Position numbers and translations under genes: made by a program | Source of the DNA: Carya illinoinensis | Taxonomy: Eukaryota; Streptophyta; Magnoliopsida; Fagales; Juglandaceae | Length of the DNA: 64,000 bases | Assembly (NCBI RefSeq): GCF_018687715.1 | Contig: NC_056760.1 | Span: 37,710,001-37,774,000 of the forward strand | Reading direction: 5' to 3' | In this document: piece after piece, positions 34,886 to 47,831 of the stretch | Position numbering within the stretch: the first letter of the stretch is position 1 | Layout: each line of letters opens with the position of its first letter | The notes under the pieces: generated by a model | Seen by the model: the letters and a program-made list of their open reading frames with translations, nothing else | Database searches by the model: none | What the model was told of the DNA's origin: nothing

Positions 34886-36291
34886 AAATGAGAGAAGAAG
34901 ATAATGGTGAAGAGAGATTGATTAAGGGTTGATTAGCTTCATAAGAATGGCTTGACTCATATCAACTCTAATTTGTCTAGACACTTTCTACTAAAACTAG
35001 CCTAGTATAGTGGAATGCCTCTCCTCTTTCATTATGTCCACATTAAGATATAACTTCATATTGGAAGGCTTCCTTGTGGTTTAAGGTACTCTTCAAATTT
35101 AAGACACTCTTTTTTACTTTTTTTTTTAATTATTGGAATATGAGAGTAGGCAAAAGGCAAACTATGAAGTAGAATTTTTTGCCTAGTGAAATGGGTTGTA
35201 TCATAGACTTCTTTTTTATTTGTGTTTTTTTCACTGGTGTTCAACAATAACAGTTGTTAATGATTAGTGTTAACGCCTAAACATAGCACAACAGGCCGAA
35301 ATGGGAGAAAAAGTCATTCTCGGCCTGCTGAGACGATTTGGGCCTCAATTGGTGTGGTTTGGGGCCCCCGGCTGTAGTGCAGTGTAGTTATACAGTGTTG
35401 ATGCTTACATCCATAGTGGTGAATAGAAAATAAATGCAAGAAAAAATAAAATAGAGGCAAACACATAGATTTACGTGATTCGGCAATAGGTTTACATCCA
35501 CAAGTCCTTTGGGAAGACAAATCTACTATAATATAAATATTTTACAGTCTCTCATAGTTTTTCCATTGTACAATAGAGATCGGAAGTCTATCTTCTGGAA
35601 AAGATGGTGTCATTGGATTCCTTACCGAGAGGTTGAAGAAGCTACCTTTGAAAAGATCCCCTCTATAGATCGAAACTCGTCCAGCCCCCTTTATCCTATG
35701 CCCCTCCCTTACTTTACGTCACATCTTCACTTTTTCTCCTCACACCTTCCCCTTCTCGGCCTTTTGCCCATTCTTTTTTTCTTTCTTACTTCCTTCTTGA
35801 TAAGATTCGCCATTGGTTGGGCCTTGAAACCCATTATGGGTGTGGGATATTTTATCCCCTCCAATTAAGTTTGGTTGTATGATATGTGGGCTATATAAAA
35901 AATGCAGATATTTTGCTCCAAAAATATAACTTCTACCTTCTTCTTACTTTTTAAAATGAGAAATCCTTGGTCTACAAAGAAATTATACAAAACTAAACTT
36001 ATAAACTAATGAAACTTTATGTAATATGTTAGATTATAATACTCATTTTATTGTAAAATAAAGTTGATGTCTCACATTAAATCACATAAGTTTGTACGTT
36101 TGTTTTTATAAGATAAATGTGTAGATCTAACACTTCTCTTAGTCGAAATTTTATCCAAGATTTTATTCATGAATTGGTTGCGACCCTTCTCTACTTTAGG
36201 CTTGCCTAGACTAATGGTTGTTCCAAGCTCCTACCACACAATCAAGGCAAACTCTTCAACAATTCAGCTGCTTTTCAAAAAGCTTCATTCT
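34886..36291. other. Unassigned region with possible LTR relic
   Basis: No gene supported. At 35470-35500 gatttacgtgattcggcaataggtttacatcc resembles the 'gtggttcggcaaattgcctacgtccac' block found in the copia LTRs of this window, so 35370-35870 may be a decayed solo LTR. A copy of the 190-bp MITE lies at 35965-36128. Confidence 0.35.
35965..36128. repeat. 190-bp fold-back MITE family, copy B
   Basis: Shares attttattgtaaaataa and cacataagtttgtacgtttg with the other copies; slightly shorter and more diverged. Confidence 0.5.
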
Positions 36292-36616
36292 TGTGTAGGA
36301 CACATCATTTACCACACACACACAACGATAACAAGACAGGTAGTGAAATAAGTGTGAAAACACAAGAATCAAGCACACACACCCGACACATAGTATTTAA
36401 CATGATTTGGCAACGTGCCTACGTTCACATTGCTGTAAGAGATTTTATTTCGAATGAGATTACAATCACACAGTGAGTTACAAGAGCACCACTCTACTCA
36501 CACAATTTCAATTCTCTCTCTATAGGGCTTTTTCTCTCTTGCAATATGTTCTACACCGTTTGCCTCTCTCTATTCCTCAATCTATTACTTGCTGACTTAA
36601 AAAGAGAACAAAATAT

Positions 36617-37219
36617 TAGGGGTGTCAAATCTTGTTAATGGGTCATGTTCGTGTTGTGTCAAAGTATGTATATTATATTATATAGGTAAACCCTAACCCG
36701 ACCCGTTAAACTTATCGTATCAAAATCTCAAACCCTAACACGACCCATTAACATAACGTGTCGTGTTGTATCAACCCGTTTTGACCCATTAGTAAATATT
36801 ACTAAATAGGTTGACATGACACAATACGATCCATTTCAAACTATTTATGTAAATAGGTTGAATAGGCCTGAAATTAACCTGTTTGACTTGATTAAATTTA
36901 ATATAATTTTTTATAAATGTTAAAATCACAATATCTATAAAAAATTATAAAACTAACTACAAGTCCAAAATTATAATCTAAATAATAAAAATATCGAAAT
37001 TAAAATTCTAATAATTTTACTTTTGGGTAGAAGGGTATAATTGTAACTTTAACTTTTTTAACGTATCATAACGGCTCAAAACGGGTTGACCTGTTATCAA
37101 CCCATTAAGCAATGGTCAACCCGTTTTGACCTGAATCCATTAAAACTAAACCCTAACTCGCTATTATTGTGTCGTATTCGTGTTGGGTTAACGGGTCGTG
37201 TAATATATTGTCATCCCTA
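36617..37219. mobile_element. hAT-type MITE inside copia LTR
   Basis: 603 bp starting TAGGGGTGTCAAAT and ending (reverse complement) TAGGGATGACAA. Perfect 8-bp target duplication caaaatat at 36609-36616 and 37220-37227. Subterminal AACCCGACCCGTTAA and AACGGGTTGACC repeats are plentiful. It splits the left LTR, so it is younger than that copia insertion. Confidence 0.88.
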
Positions 37220-37859
37220 CAAAATATTACATATATATAGAAACAGTGCTGAAAATCTTAATACAACAAAATTGGGTTCTTCATTCGGGCAGGTGTCAAG
37301 CACACTATGAGTGAACAACCAATCCAACATTGGCTCGAACAAACTATTGAGCGAGTATCGAGCAAACTTTTTGTCCAAACTTCACTCAAGTGAACTCACT
37401 GCCTAAGCTTCACTTGAGCGAACAATCTATTTGTGCATTTTCCAGTTCACTACACCAATCAGGCTCCATAACCTAACAATCTCTCACTTGGAGATTGATT
37501 CTCCACATGCCAACCGATGTCTCCTGCATCAACCCTACCCTATCACCTCTGCAGTTCACAGCTCCCATCTTCAAGTTAGAAGATGCAACTTCAATCTCTT
37601 ATGTATATTGCCCTCAGTCAGCATATCTACTGGGTGGCTCACAACTCCCACTACAACGGAAATATCCGGTCTCAAATCGATGCTAGCAAATATCAAAGAA
37701 TTTTCTGTTGACGTCCCTTCTCCAATCTGGGGGACTAATCCCACCGCCTGTCACTAACATTTTCTGTCTTCAATCAACGTGCACATCTCCTATGCAATCT
37801 TTGCTTCCTCCCTGTTACAACTAATTTGTAATCTTATTAAAGTCATTCAAGTGTTGTGC

Positions 37860-38262
37860 CACAGACGTACCTACTAACATTCTCAAATTGAACTGCTTCT
37901 TCATCATATGCACATTGGTATTTGTCGATGGTTTTCATACATACCTGACAAAGCCGCCATGAGATCCATCGTGATTCTCTTCTTAATAATGTTGTGCATC
38001 ACTGATCTAGACAGGGTGGAGCCTTTATCTAGATTAGTGAATAACCTGCAAAACTTGTCGATCCAACAAATTCCACTTAACATCATCCATGCTCTTCGGC
38101 TTCTGTCCCAACAGAGAAAGGTGAAGCCTCTAACCATAGAGATAATCCTTGATCTGCACCTTCCAATAACTAGAATATGTGTCATCGGACTTCTCGATGC
38201 CAACCTTTACATATTCTCCAGACATCATTCAATCCTGAACTCCAACCTTGGAGCTCTGATAC
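37860..38262 (-). pseudogene. copia gag N-terminal relic
   Basis: The minus-strand frame gives TLSRSVMHNIIKKRITMD and LMAALSGMYE, matching gag of the young element at 58011-59441 (SRSVAHNVIKEKT, LMAALSGMYE). The upstream part is in another frame. Non-functional. Confidence 0.75.
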
Positions 38263-38872
38263 CAGTTGTTGTTCGAAAGACACCACACCCACATATGACA
38301 ATAACTAGACAAAAAGTGAAATAAGTGTAGAAACACAAGAATCAAGCACACACATAACATATATTTTTAACTTGATTTGGAAACGTGCCTACATCCATAG
38401 TGCTGCAAAGAGTTTCATTTTATAGAAGATTATAATCACACGGTGAGTTACTAAAGCACCACTCTACTCACACAATCTTAACTCTCTCTCTCTCTCTCTC
38501 TAAGGTTTTCTTCTCTCTCACAATATTGTCTACCCCGTTTGCCTTTCTCTTTTCCTCAATATGATACTTACTAACTTAAACAAGTGGAAAACACATTACA
38601 CATATATAAAGAAATGGTGCTACAAACCTTAATACGACAAAACTGGATTCTTCACTCGAGCGGATGTCAAACACATTGTGAGTGAACAACCAATCCAACA
38701 TTGGCTAGAACGGACTGTCGAGTGAACTTTAAGTCCAAGTTTCACTCAAGACAACTGTCGAGCGCACCTCAAGCCAACTCACTGCCTGAGCTTCACTCGA
38801 GCGACAATCGAGTGAACTATATGTGTGTGCCTTTTCTAGCAAACAAAACCAATCAAGCTTTATGACCCAACA

Positions 38873-39117
38873 ATCCTACCCATCAACTTTTGGTATTTTT
38901 CAAGCCTCAAGTGATCATGTTCATTAAACCTAACTAAAACGTTAGTCAAGTACACACATCATGGTCATGTTTCTTCCATGCAAGTGATCTATTAATGCTA
39001 ATTTATTATGAATATATTTGCAAAGAAACATCTCTAATAAACTAAAACCATGCCAACTTATCTATCTTTTGAATAAAATAAATCCATAGGAGCAATTCTA
39101 TTATGAAAAAATGTCAA

Positions 39118-39192
<75 letters not shown>

Positions 39193-39231
39193 AAATAATA
39201 TTAATGCAAGTTCTTCCTTGACCCATCCACT
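38873..39231. other. Spacer with (CT)n tract
   Basis: Between the copia relic and the large solo LTR. A (CT)34 run occupies 39123-39190. Nothing else recognised. Confidence 0.6.
39123..39190. repeat. (CT)34 microsatellite
   Basis: Pure CT dinucleotide run. Confidence 0.95.
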
Positions 39232-39347
39232 TGTAATATCTACTCATTCTTTATTCTTCTTTAATTATAAGCCTCGATTTACATATCGACTTCGATTTAC
39301 GTGTTGAACCTCGTTCTATGTGCTGAGTTTCGATCTACGTGCTGAAA

Positions 39348-41324
39348 TAGGGCTGAGCACCGACAAAGTCGGAGTCGGATTTGGCCTCCTCCGACTCCGA
39401 CTCCGACTTTGTCGGAGGCCGAATCCGACCTCCGACTCCGACTCCGCTTAGACCTCACTCCGCTCCGACTCCGACTCCGACTTGTCGGAGCGGAGTCGGA
39501 GTTGGGCTTTTTGTTGGGTTTTTTTATTGGGCTTTTTTTTAGACTTTTTTCTTTGACCCAATTAACATTTCAATTTTACAATTTGCAACTCTAATCGGAT
39601 TTGGGCTTCCATTTCAATTTTTTTTTTTAAATATAATTTGAGATTTCTAATTTATCTAACCAAAATTAATACATTAGAAAATAAAATTAAGTAACAATTT
39701 AATGTGTATTATTTAATTAACTCACTAAAAAAATCACTAGTTAATTATTACTTTATTAATTATTACCAACTAGAGTTAGTTATATATTAGAAATTTGACA
39801 AATTTTTTTTATTGTTTTTATATCCAAGGGAATATATTTAATAATTATGTAATTATATTGTGATATTAATTTAATATATATTAACTAATAGTATACTATT
39901 ATATATATATATATATATATTATATATTAGTAATATACTAATACTAATACTATTAGTCTATTAATATATAGTAATATTTATTAACTTATTTACTATAGTC
40001 TATAACAAATAACTAGATGTAATAACTAGTTACTAATATATTTATTAACTTATTTACTATAGTCTATAACTAATAATAACTAGATGTAATAACTAGTAAC
40101 TAATAATATGTAATAACACTAGTTACACTAGTTCTAATAGATAATAACTTAAAGATATTAATTTAATATATATTAACTAGTACTATACTATTATAATTTT
40201 TATATATATTATATATTAGTAATACACTCATGCTAATACTATTAAATTAGTAAATTAGTAATATTTATTAACTTATTTACTATAGTCTAATAACTAGATA
40301 GCCTAGATGTAATAACTACTAACTAGTAACTAATAATATGTAATAACACTAGTTACACTAGTACTAATAGATAATAACTTAATGATATTAATTTAATATA
40401 TATTAACTAATAGTATATTATTATAATTTATATATATTAACTAATACTATACTATTATATATATATATAATATATTAGTAATACACTAATACTAATACTA
40501 ATACTATTAGTCTATTAATATATAGTAAATTAGTAATAATTATTAACTTATTTACTATAGTCTAGTAACTAGTAACTAATAATATGTGATAACACTAGTT
40601 ACACTAGTAGTCTAGTACTAATAGATAATAACTTAAAGATATTAATTTAATATATATATAACTAATAGTATACTATTATATATATTAGTAATTTACTATA
40701 TACTAATAGTCTAATACTATTAGTCTATTAGTATATAGTAAATTATTAATATTTATTAACTTATTTACTATAAGTTTATAACTAATAACTAGTGTGAATT
40801 ACTAGTATATTATTGAATTTAACTAATGATGTTAATATATAAGATATAGTTATATAAAATCTATATAATCAATTTTAATTTTTATACATTAGTATTAAAT
40901 GCTATTATAAATTTATTACTTATATATTAGTGTTATATGTTATATTATACATTAGTATTATAATGTTACATGTTATTAAGCATTTTAGTATTTATACATT
41001 AATATTACTTGTTATTATATTTATATTTATATGATTAATATATAGAAAAACACATATATTATTTATAAAATATATACATTAGCGGAGTTGGAGTCGGAGT
41101 CGGTGGGAAGTCGGAGTCGGAATCGGAGGCGGAGTCGGAGTCAGAGTATCGGAGTCGGATCGGAGCGGAGTCGGATCCGCCTGGACTCCGACTCCGACTC
41201 CGACTCCGACTTCCCACCGGAAAAATCCTCCGACTCCGGCTCCGACTTGTCGGAGCCGGAGCGGAGTCGGAGTCGGAGCGGAGTCGGAGTTGGAGTCGGA
41301 TTTTCGGATTTTTGCTCAGCCCTA
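39348..41324. mobile_element. Non-autonomous hAT element with hexamer-array ends
   Basis: Terminal repeats are TAGGGCTGAGCA at the left and the same sequence in reverse complement at the right. Flanks tgctgaaa (39340-39347) and tgctgagc (41325-41332) match at 6 of 8. Subterminal DNA (39365-39505 and 41085-41300) is made almost entirely of TCGGAG and CTCCGA hexamers in both orientations, so each end can fold on itself. The core is about 85% A/T with a tandem repeat of about 240 bp. No transposase. Arg-Leu and Ser-Asp dipeptide frames over the arrays are repeat artefacts. The TAGGGCTG terminus is shared with the element at 1606-6971. Confidence 0.78.
39870..40770. repeat. AT-rich tandem repeat, ~240-bp unit, about 4 copies
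   Basis: Each unit runs through tatactattata, taatactaatactattag, ttattaacttatttactatag, taactagatgtaataactag, aataacactagttacactag, attaatttaatatata. Copies start near 39870, 40160, 40390 and 40640, with partial units between. Confidence 0.75.
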
Positions 41325-42043
41325 TGCTGAGCCTTATCCTAAGTGTTGTACCTTGATGGTGTGTCTGAAAGCTATCTATCAGATTTTAAAGTAAGATAAA
41401 TATTTTAAAACTTACGGATATTTTAAATATTATGGAAATATCTATAGGAGATATTTCCAGTATTATTAGATAAGCTTGTTTTTAAAGTAGTACAATTATA
41501 ATATTTTAATGAGTTCTAAAAATATTATAATTGTGGATAATTATTTAAATTAAATATTTTAGTTGTTTTAAAATATTAAGAGGTTTTAACCTTACGTTGA
41601 AAACTCTAATTTAATTTAAATGGTTTTATCCTCTTTGAGTAATTAACGATACTTTATTATTTTAAATAATGATGAAAAAATATTATTTTATAAACTTAAT
41701 ATTCTATTTTAATTCCTCTCAGTGTTTTATTTTAAATAAAATACTTATGCGTTTTCAAATCAGTGTTTAAACTCATCGTTAGATCGTTTTAAGGATCCCA
41801 AAGTATAGGACTGAGATTAAATACCCATACCTCTACCCTTTTCCCTTCACTTTTTCCTTTCTCTTTTTCTCTCTTCTCTTTCCTCTCTCTCTTCCCATCC
41901 CCGATGTACACATGTTCCTCTCCTTTACCGTACGGGTTGCACCTCCAGCCAGCCACCACCGACCACCGTTGGTCTCACCTCCAACCACTGATCACTCTCC
42001 ACATGTCGGCCAACACTTCCTCCCATTGGCCAAGCCATACGCT

Positions 42044-42046
<3 letters not shown>

Positions 42047-42083
<37 letters not shown>
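42047..42083. repeat. (CT)n microsatellite
   Basis: About 18 CT units inside the large LTR. Confidence 0.9.
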
Positions 42084-42088
<5 letters not shown>

Positions 42089-43059
42089 CTCCACTAGTCG
42101 AAATGGGTAATAACCTATTCTCCACCTCCATGCCGTCGTGCAAGGCAGCTATGGTCTCACCTCCAGTCAACAAATGACCACCACCCTCCAGTCATCATTC
42201 CCTCCCACCGGCAAGCCCCCACGTGCCCTCCTCCTCCCTCCATGGCACCACCCTCAAAATGGGTTTTAACTTTTACACCCATTTTCTCCTCCTTGAGCCA
42301 CCACACACGGCCAAAACGACCACCAAGTACCACCAATGGATTCACCACGTCATGGACTTCCTCCCCATATCCTCCTTTCTCCCTAACTCTCTCTTTCTCC
42401 GATGGGTCTCCACTTATACACATATGGTTGCACTGTCGTGCACCATCATACACGGCTACCCACAATATTTCACCACCACCACATTGTTCCTCTCATCACC
42501 ACGACATTCCTCAACAAATTTCATGGCCAAAGGAGCTATGTACAGTTTTTACTCTCCCTCACTCTCCAAGGCCGTATTTCACTTCTAATGGCCGATCCAC
42601 CCCTGTGAGCCACTGTATGGCCACCACCTCACCACCACAGCTCCATCACATCTTCCTCTACCTTTCCCTAGCTTTTCATTAAGTTCTATGACCTTCCTCC
42701 ACTTCAAGCAACCTCCCACCATTTCGGATTCACTGTTCACGGCGTGATGCCGCCGTGCTCCGCCACCTTTGACCACCACGAGGCCACCTTGAGCCTTTCC
42801 AAGACCATGCCTAGTTATTCTCCAACCCAAACTGCCACCTTACGTGGTGGACAGTCACCGTACGCAATGTTACCGCCACGTACGACTTCACCGACGTTTG
42901 ATCGTGACTAGCAGCGAGTGATGCACGGGTTATCTCGTCGATGGTATAACCCTCTATCTCTAGTTAATTATGTTTATATTAGTTGGTTGGTTGGATTGTA
43001 GACTGTGTGGTTAGTATTTGTGGAGTTCGCTGCGTAGTTGTGAAGTGTTGAGCTTGATT

Positions 43060-43450
43060 GTGTAGTATTGTAGACTGTGCTGTGAAACGGGCGTGAGATG
43101 GATGCCATAGTTGTAATACAGCGTGAAGTGTGAAGAGAGTACATGTGGAACGTACTCTTTGTAGTGCAGTGACGCATTGTGTGACGTGCATTTTAGTGAC
43201 GTGTAGCATAGAATGAAGGGAGTGCGCATGGAGTATACTCCTGTTGTATGGCGATGCACCGTGTGGTGTGCGCCGTGATAATAAGCGTTGTAGCGAAATG
43301 AGTACGAGTGACACATACTCCATGTCACGTAGTGATGCACCGTGAGACGTGCATCGTAGTGATGTGTGTCGTAGTGTGGATGAAAGAGAGTTCACGTGAG
43401 TGTAATCTGTACTATGTTGTGATACACTGGATGACGTGTCGCGAAGAGTT
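43060..43450. repeat. ~79-bp tandem array in solo LTR
   Basis: Units with the pattern tagtgatgcaccgtg(a)gacgtgcatcgta recur at about 43161, 43239 and 43319 with diverged copies on each side. The 171-aa minus-strand frame over it is repetitive and not gene-like. Confidence 0.65.
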
Positions 43451-43495
43451 GGATGGTGTAGCAGAGAAGTGCGAAGTGTATGGTGCAGCGTCAAG

Positions 43496-43953
43496 AACTG
43501 TATAACAGTGTCCCGAAGCAGTGGTGATGTTGATGTAGTCCAAGGTGATGGGTGTCGCCTTGAGACTGACTTGTGGCTAAAGGTATGTGTGAAGCGGTGA
43601 AAAAGGTATCAAAGAGTGTAGTGGAAGCATGATGGGCATCGTATTGTTATTTGGGAATTTGTTTCGAGCTGCATAATGTGACAGAGACACATTTTTGGAT
43701 GCAGTCCTCTTGTTAAGTGATGGGAACTGTGTAACAGTGTCCCAAAATAGTGGTGTTATAGCCTATAGTCTGGGGTGACAAGTGTCACCTTGTGGTTGAC
43801 TATGACTAAGAGTATATGGAAGTGGTGGAAGAGTATCAAAGCGTACAACAGAAGCATGATGGGCATAGTGACGTGACTCGAGTTTAGTCTCGAGCTGCAT
43901 GACGTGACAGAGGTGCATTTATGAATGTATTAATCCTCTCTTATCAAGTGTTG
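43496..43953. repeat. 229-bp tandem duplication in solo LTR
   Basis: Copy 1 starts aactgtataacagtgtccc (43496), copy 2 starts aactgtgtaacagtgtccc (43725). They share catgatgggcat and cgagctgcat(a/g)a(t/c)gtgacagag. Confidence 0.85.
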
Positions 43954-45561
43954 GGATAAACTTGTACAAGGCCGGGAAGTAGGAAGGGTCCTATCCGGTG
44001 GGGTCTGAGCAAGTTGGTATTGGAGTATGGAACTTGTTTATACAAGTAGGCATTCATTGGAACTATAAGTTGCTCTTAGGTGATAAAAGGGGATGAGATA
44101 CATGTGCCTCTGGTGAGACACGTGTACCTGACAAGTTTATCATATGTAATGGATAATCTATCCCGATCATGGTTACATGGTATTTTAGCTCCAGAGTTGA
44201 CTTGAATTCATGTAGCCTGACTGGCTGGGAATAAGGATTTGGTATAGGTTAGGATACATGAAAGTAGTAATTGGTAAGTTGTCTAAGGTTGGGACGCATG
44301 ACTCTGTCGGTTGGAATCATGCGTCAGATTGTGAAAATAGAAGAACAAGACGGAGTTCTTAGTGTCTTAATCTTAAGGTGAATCACAAAGGTTCACTTTA
44401 AGGAATAAGACCCCGAAGATTTTAGTATAGTAAATATCATGTAAAAGTCCAGGGATAGACGGAGAGTGTTCCAAATGGGGCATAGTTCTATTTTTAGATA
44501 GATGATGTAAGGTTATGTATATGCATGTAGGTTGCCATCTGACACGCACATGAATGGACTGCATGGATTGAGTATGGCATGAAGTCCAGGTAAGTATTAC
44601 GTTCATACTCTTCTAGAGTTTTCTTTATACAAATGAAGAAGAAGACGAAAGCTTTTCTCAAAAAGGAAAATGAACATTTTCTCCACGAATACACATTTTA
44701 CAAAGAAAAAGAACAAAACATAAGTTTTCAAGTATAAATACGTAGCGGCCTTCCTTGGCAGCCTCTTTTTATGCACCCAAAGTATGTACATGTATGCATG
44801 TGAATGGATGCTATAAATAGTACGTATTGCATGTACTTTCACGAAAAGAAACAAAAAGAAGTTTTAAAAGACAAGTAAGAACTATTAAGGATTGTAAGGA
44901 CTGGAACTGAAATGAAAAGGAAGAAAAGAAAAGAAAGAAAACAAATTTTTAAAAAAGAAAAGAAAGAAAACAAATTTTTAAAATAACTCTCTCTTCTAAA
45001 AATGACTCTTTCTAAACAACTTTTCTTAAAATAAAAGAAAGAAAACTATTTTCTCTCCCTTCAAAGAAGAGAAAACTTCTTTTAAAATGACTTTTAAAAA
45101 ATAAAGGAGAGAAAACCCTTTTTCTTAATTAAAACTTTTATGAACGGTAAGAATTGTAAGAAAGGTAAGAACTGAAAGGACTGAAATGAAAAAATGGAAT
45201 GTAAATGAAAGGAAAGGACTGTAAATGAATGAATGGACTGAATGTATGATGTATGAAGATACGTAATGGCAATATGGACTGGAATGGAAATGCTACCAAA
45301 TGAATGGACTGGACGGGACAGATTGCAATGCTAGGTAAGTAGTACTGGTAGTGCACCCAGTGCTGCACCTTGACGGAATGGATTCTCCACCCGTGGCCAC
45401 GGGCGGAATCAGGTCCAAAAGACCGCTAACCCCAGCACACGGGGTGTAACAATGTGCTATGGCTAATGAAAGTGATAAGAATAAATAGATGCATGTTAAG
45501 AAAGAATGCATGTATGTATAGATGGACTGTATGTATGAATGTACGAAGTAAGAAAAGAGGA

Positions 45562-45602
45562 ATGCATGTATGTATGTATGTATGTATGTATGTATGTATG
45601 CA
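45562..45602. repeat. (TATG)n microsatellite
   Basis: About ten ATGT/TATG tetranucleotide units. Confidence 0.9.
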
Positions 45603-46150
45603 TGAACGTCTGTAAAAGAACGAATGTATGAAAAGATTCTTTAAGAAATGAAGGCAGCGACGTGTGGGAAACTGTTTTAAAGAAGAAAACATGTTTTAAA
45701 GAAAAACTCCACTTCGCAACGTTTTCAAATAAAAAGAAAAACGTATGTATGCTAAGTACGATATGTATGTATGGAATGATAAATGCATGATTAAAAATCT
45801 ATGTTATTATATTTTAACGGTATTAAATAATGCTTACGAGTCATCGACTCATTTTAGTTTTTATGTGTGCCCTCCCAGGCACAAGATGAGTATGACAGGT
45901 CAGGACAAACACAGCCTAAGGGGAAGAGCACGAAGGCCTAGGCAAGATTTTTTATATGAGAAACTTTAATTATGAAAGTTTAATGTTTCCACTGTAATCT
46001 TTAATTAAGAAAATGAATTTTATTTATAGCACGAAGTCTTTTATATCTTGGCATGAATGGAAAAGAAATTGAAAGGAATCGTAATTCTTGTCAATTTTTA
46101 TCAAAATTATTATGAAAATGACCTACCATAAGGACGGGCGTTACATCACT

Positions 46151-47278
46151 CACATGTTAAAGAAAATAAACCATCAATTTGTTGTGACTCATTACACTAC
46201 ATGGTCTCAATTTGTTTTGTTATATTTTTATCAAGATTCTTACATAAATCGCCTTACTTTTCATTTGTCACTAAATTTTAATTCTTATACTGACAACATC
46301 AACCTTTAAGAGAGTATGCACCCTACTCTCTTTTTTCTTATTCATTCATCATATAGTTTTATCATCAAATGCTGCTTCTGCTGTAAAAACTCACGCTCTT
46401 CTCAAATGAAAAAGTACCCTTTCAAATGAAACTCAATCTCTCGTATATTCATGGACTTCTCTTCCCAATGCTTCTGCAAATTCAAATCAAAGTACAAATT
46501 CACACACTCGGTTTGGTATTTCTTGCAACCCTACTAGAAGTGTTGTCAGAATTAACCTCAATTTATTGAGGAGGCTCATTTTTTATTGGTGGTTTTACCC
46601 TTTTGCAATTTTAGACCTCGTCCACTTTTTATTGGCTCCTTAACTTACAAGATGAGTTGAATGATGTCTTTGTTATTTAAGCCTTGCATCTTCTTGAATA
46701 GGCATGCTAGCCAATTCATTCAAATTTCACTTATCCTTAATAGTATTGTAATGAATTTGAAATAGTCCATACTACGGACATAAGGAATTCAAAATAAATT
46801 ACATAAGGAAAAACTCATTCACATTCATTCAAAAGAGCCTTTAATTTAACAACTAGATTTGACATTTCAGCATCCCACATGTACCATCAAATCTCATGGT
46901 CGTAAGTTTAGCCATCATGTCCTAGTAAGAGACTTGTCTTCTAAACAGGAGTATTCTTTTATAGTTTAAAAAAAATCCTTTAGTAGTGTCACATTGAGGC
47001 TGAAACGTTGACTTAATATTGTTCGTTATGCTCATTCACATAAATATAATGCTCAATCTATTTAGTCTCTCCTAAGAGAGGTATAAAGTGCAGTGCCTTT
47101 AGGGGCGCTCCTGATTGTTAGTTCCCTTCACATAATTTTCATTCCTTAGTTTGAGCTTGTTTGCTAATTAAGAAATTGTATTTAGTACCAAAGTGATGAT
47201 ATTTCTTTCTGGATTGTGTTTGCCTTTCGTGGGGCCTTGTTACACCCATAAGTCACTTCCTTGGCTAAGTTCCACTAG
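46151..47278. other. Old repetitive DNA, unassigned
   Basis: No gene supported. This is the left half of the site into which the LINE at 47294-53284 inserted; 53300 onward is the right half. The right half contains a gag-like scrap, so this may be the remains of an older retrotransposon. Confidence 0.35.
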
Positions 47279-47831
47279 ACCACTTAAAACTCTCTTCTTC
47301 TTCTTCTTTTTAATTAAATTTTTTTAAGAAGAAATGAAGATCACATGTCCACGAGTGACCCCCTCCCAATTTTATTAATAGCTCTCACTTATGGCGGAGG
47401 AAAACCGTGGTTACAACCTGACGCCTGGGGGTTACAGAAAGACCAAAACCCAGGCATAAAAAATAAAGGACACCCAAACAAAATACAAAGGATAAAATGA
47501 ATCCTAGACCCAAAACCAGACTTAAGAAAAAAACACCTGCAAAAGAAAACCACCAACAAGTAAGGATAAAGCAATGCAAACCAGAACAAAATCATACCTA
47601 GAAAAGCCACTACGAAGTACGAAGATAGGGAATGCCAAGTCTATCCATACGAAGAAGACCCCTAAGGTTACTTGGCAAACCTTGATCCCCTGCCCACTCT
47701 GTGTTCAAACCTCCAGCTCCTTGCTTGGCAAGAGAGTCTGCCACAACGTTACCTTCACGATAAATATGTTTCATCGTATACTCCATGCAAGAAAGGTAGC
47801 CATGTAATTCATCCCAAAAATCCTCTAAGTA

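Larger units (their letters stand above)
36292..38872 (-). mobile_element. Ty1-copia element with most of pol deleted
   Basis: LTRs are 36292-37478 (583 bp without its insert) and 38268-38872 (605 bp), flanked by attct (36287-36291) and atcct (38873-38877). A methionine-tRNA-type primer binding site, CTGGTATCAGAGCTCC, abuts the right LTR at 38251-38266, so the element runs on the minus strand. The internal region is only 789 bp. It joins a gag start directly to scraps of the RNase H end (matching the intact copy at 54923-60004 near 55520-55620 and 56110), so protease, integrase and most RT are gone. LTRs of this relic contain CpG-decayed versions of the CTCGAG palindromes of the young element. 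Confidence 0.8.
39232..46145 (+). mobile_element. Probable giant solo LTR (gypsy-type), about 4.9 kb, split by a hAT element
   Basis: Starts TGTAATATC and ends GGACGGGCGTTACA, that is TG...CA with inverted termini TGTAAYRYC. This is the usual style of large plant gypsy LTRs. Flanks are ccact (39227-39231) and tcact (46146-46150), 4 of 5 matching. Without the 1977-bp hAT insert (39348-41324) the length is about 4937 bp. No gag-pol is seen inside; the interior holds C/A-rich (CCACC) sequence at 41900-42900, a 79-bp tandem array, a 229-bp tandem duplication and A/G-rich sequence at 44850-45130. A full element or a LARD is possible if the termini are misread. Confidence 0.6.

Noticed and set aside
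38481..38501. Short CT run in the copia relic LTR
   Set aside because: Part of the LTR sequence (leader C/T tract), not an independent feature.
39409..39594. Arg-Leu repeat protein frame, and the Ser/Arg/Asp frame at 41088-41330
   Set aside because: Translation of hexamer arrays at hAT ends.
42223..43505. Several frames of 100-171 codons on both strands
   Set aside because: Lie in CCACC-rich and tandem-repeat DNA of the large LTR; no domain, and frames overlap on both strands.
43060..43953. Tandem arrays considered as CRISPR-like
   Set aside because: Head-to-tail repeats without spacers, in plant repeat DNA.
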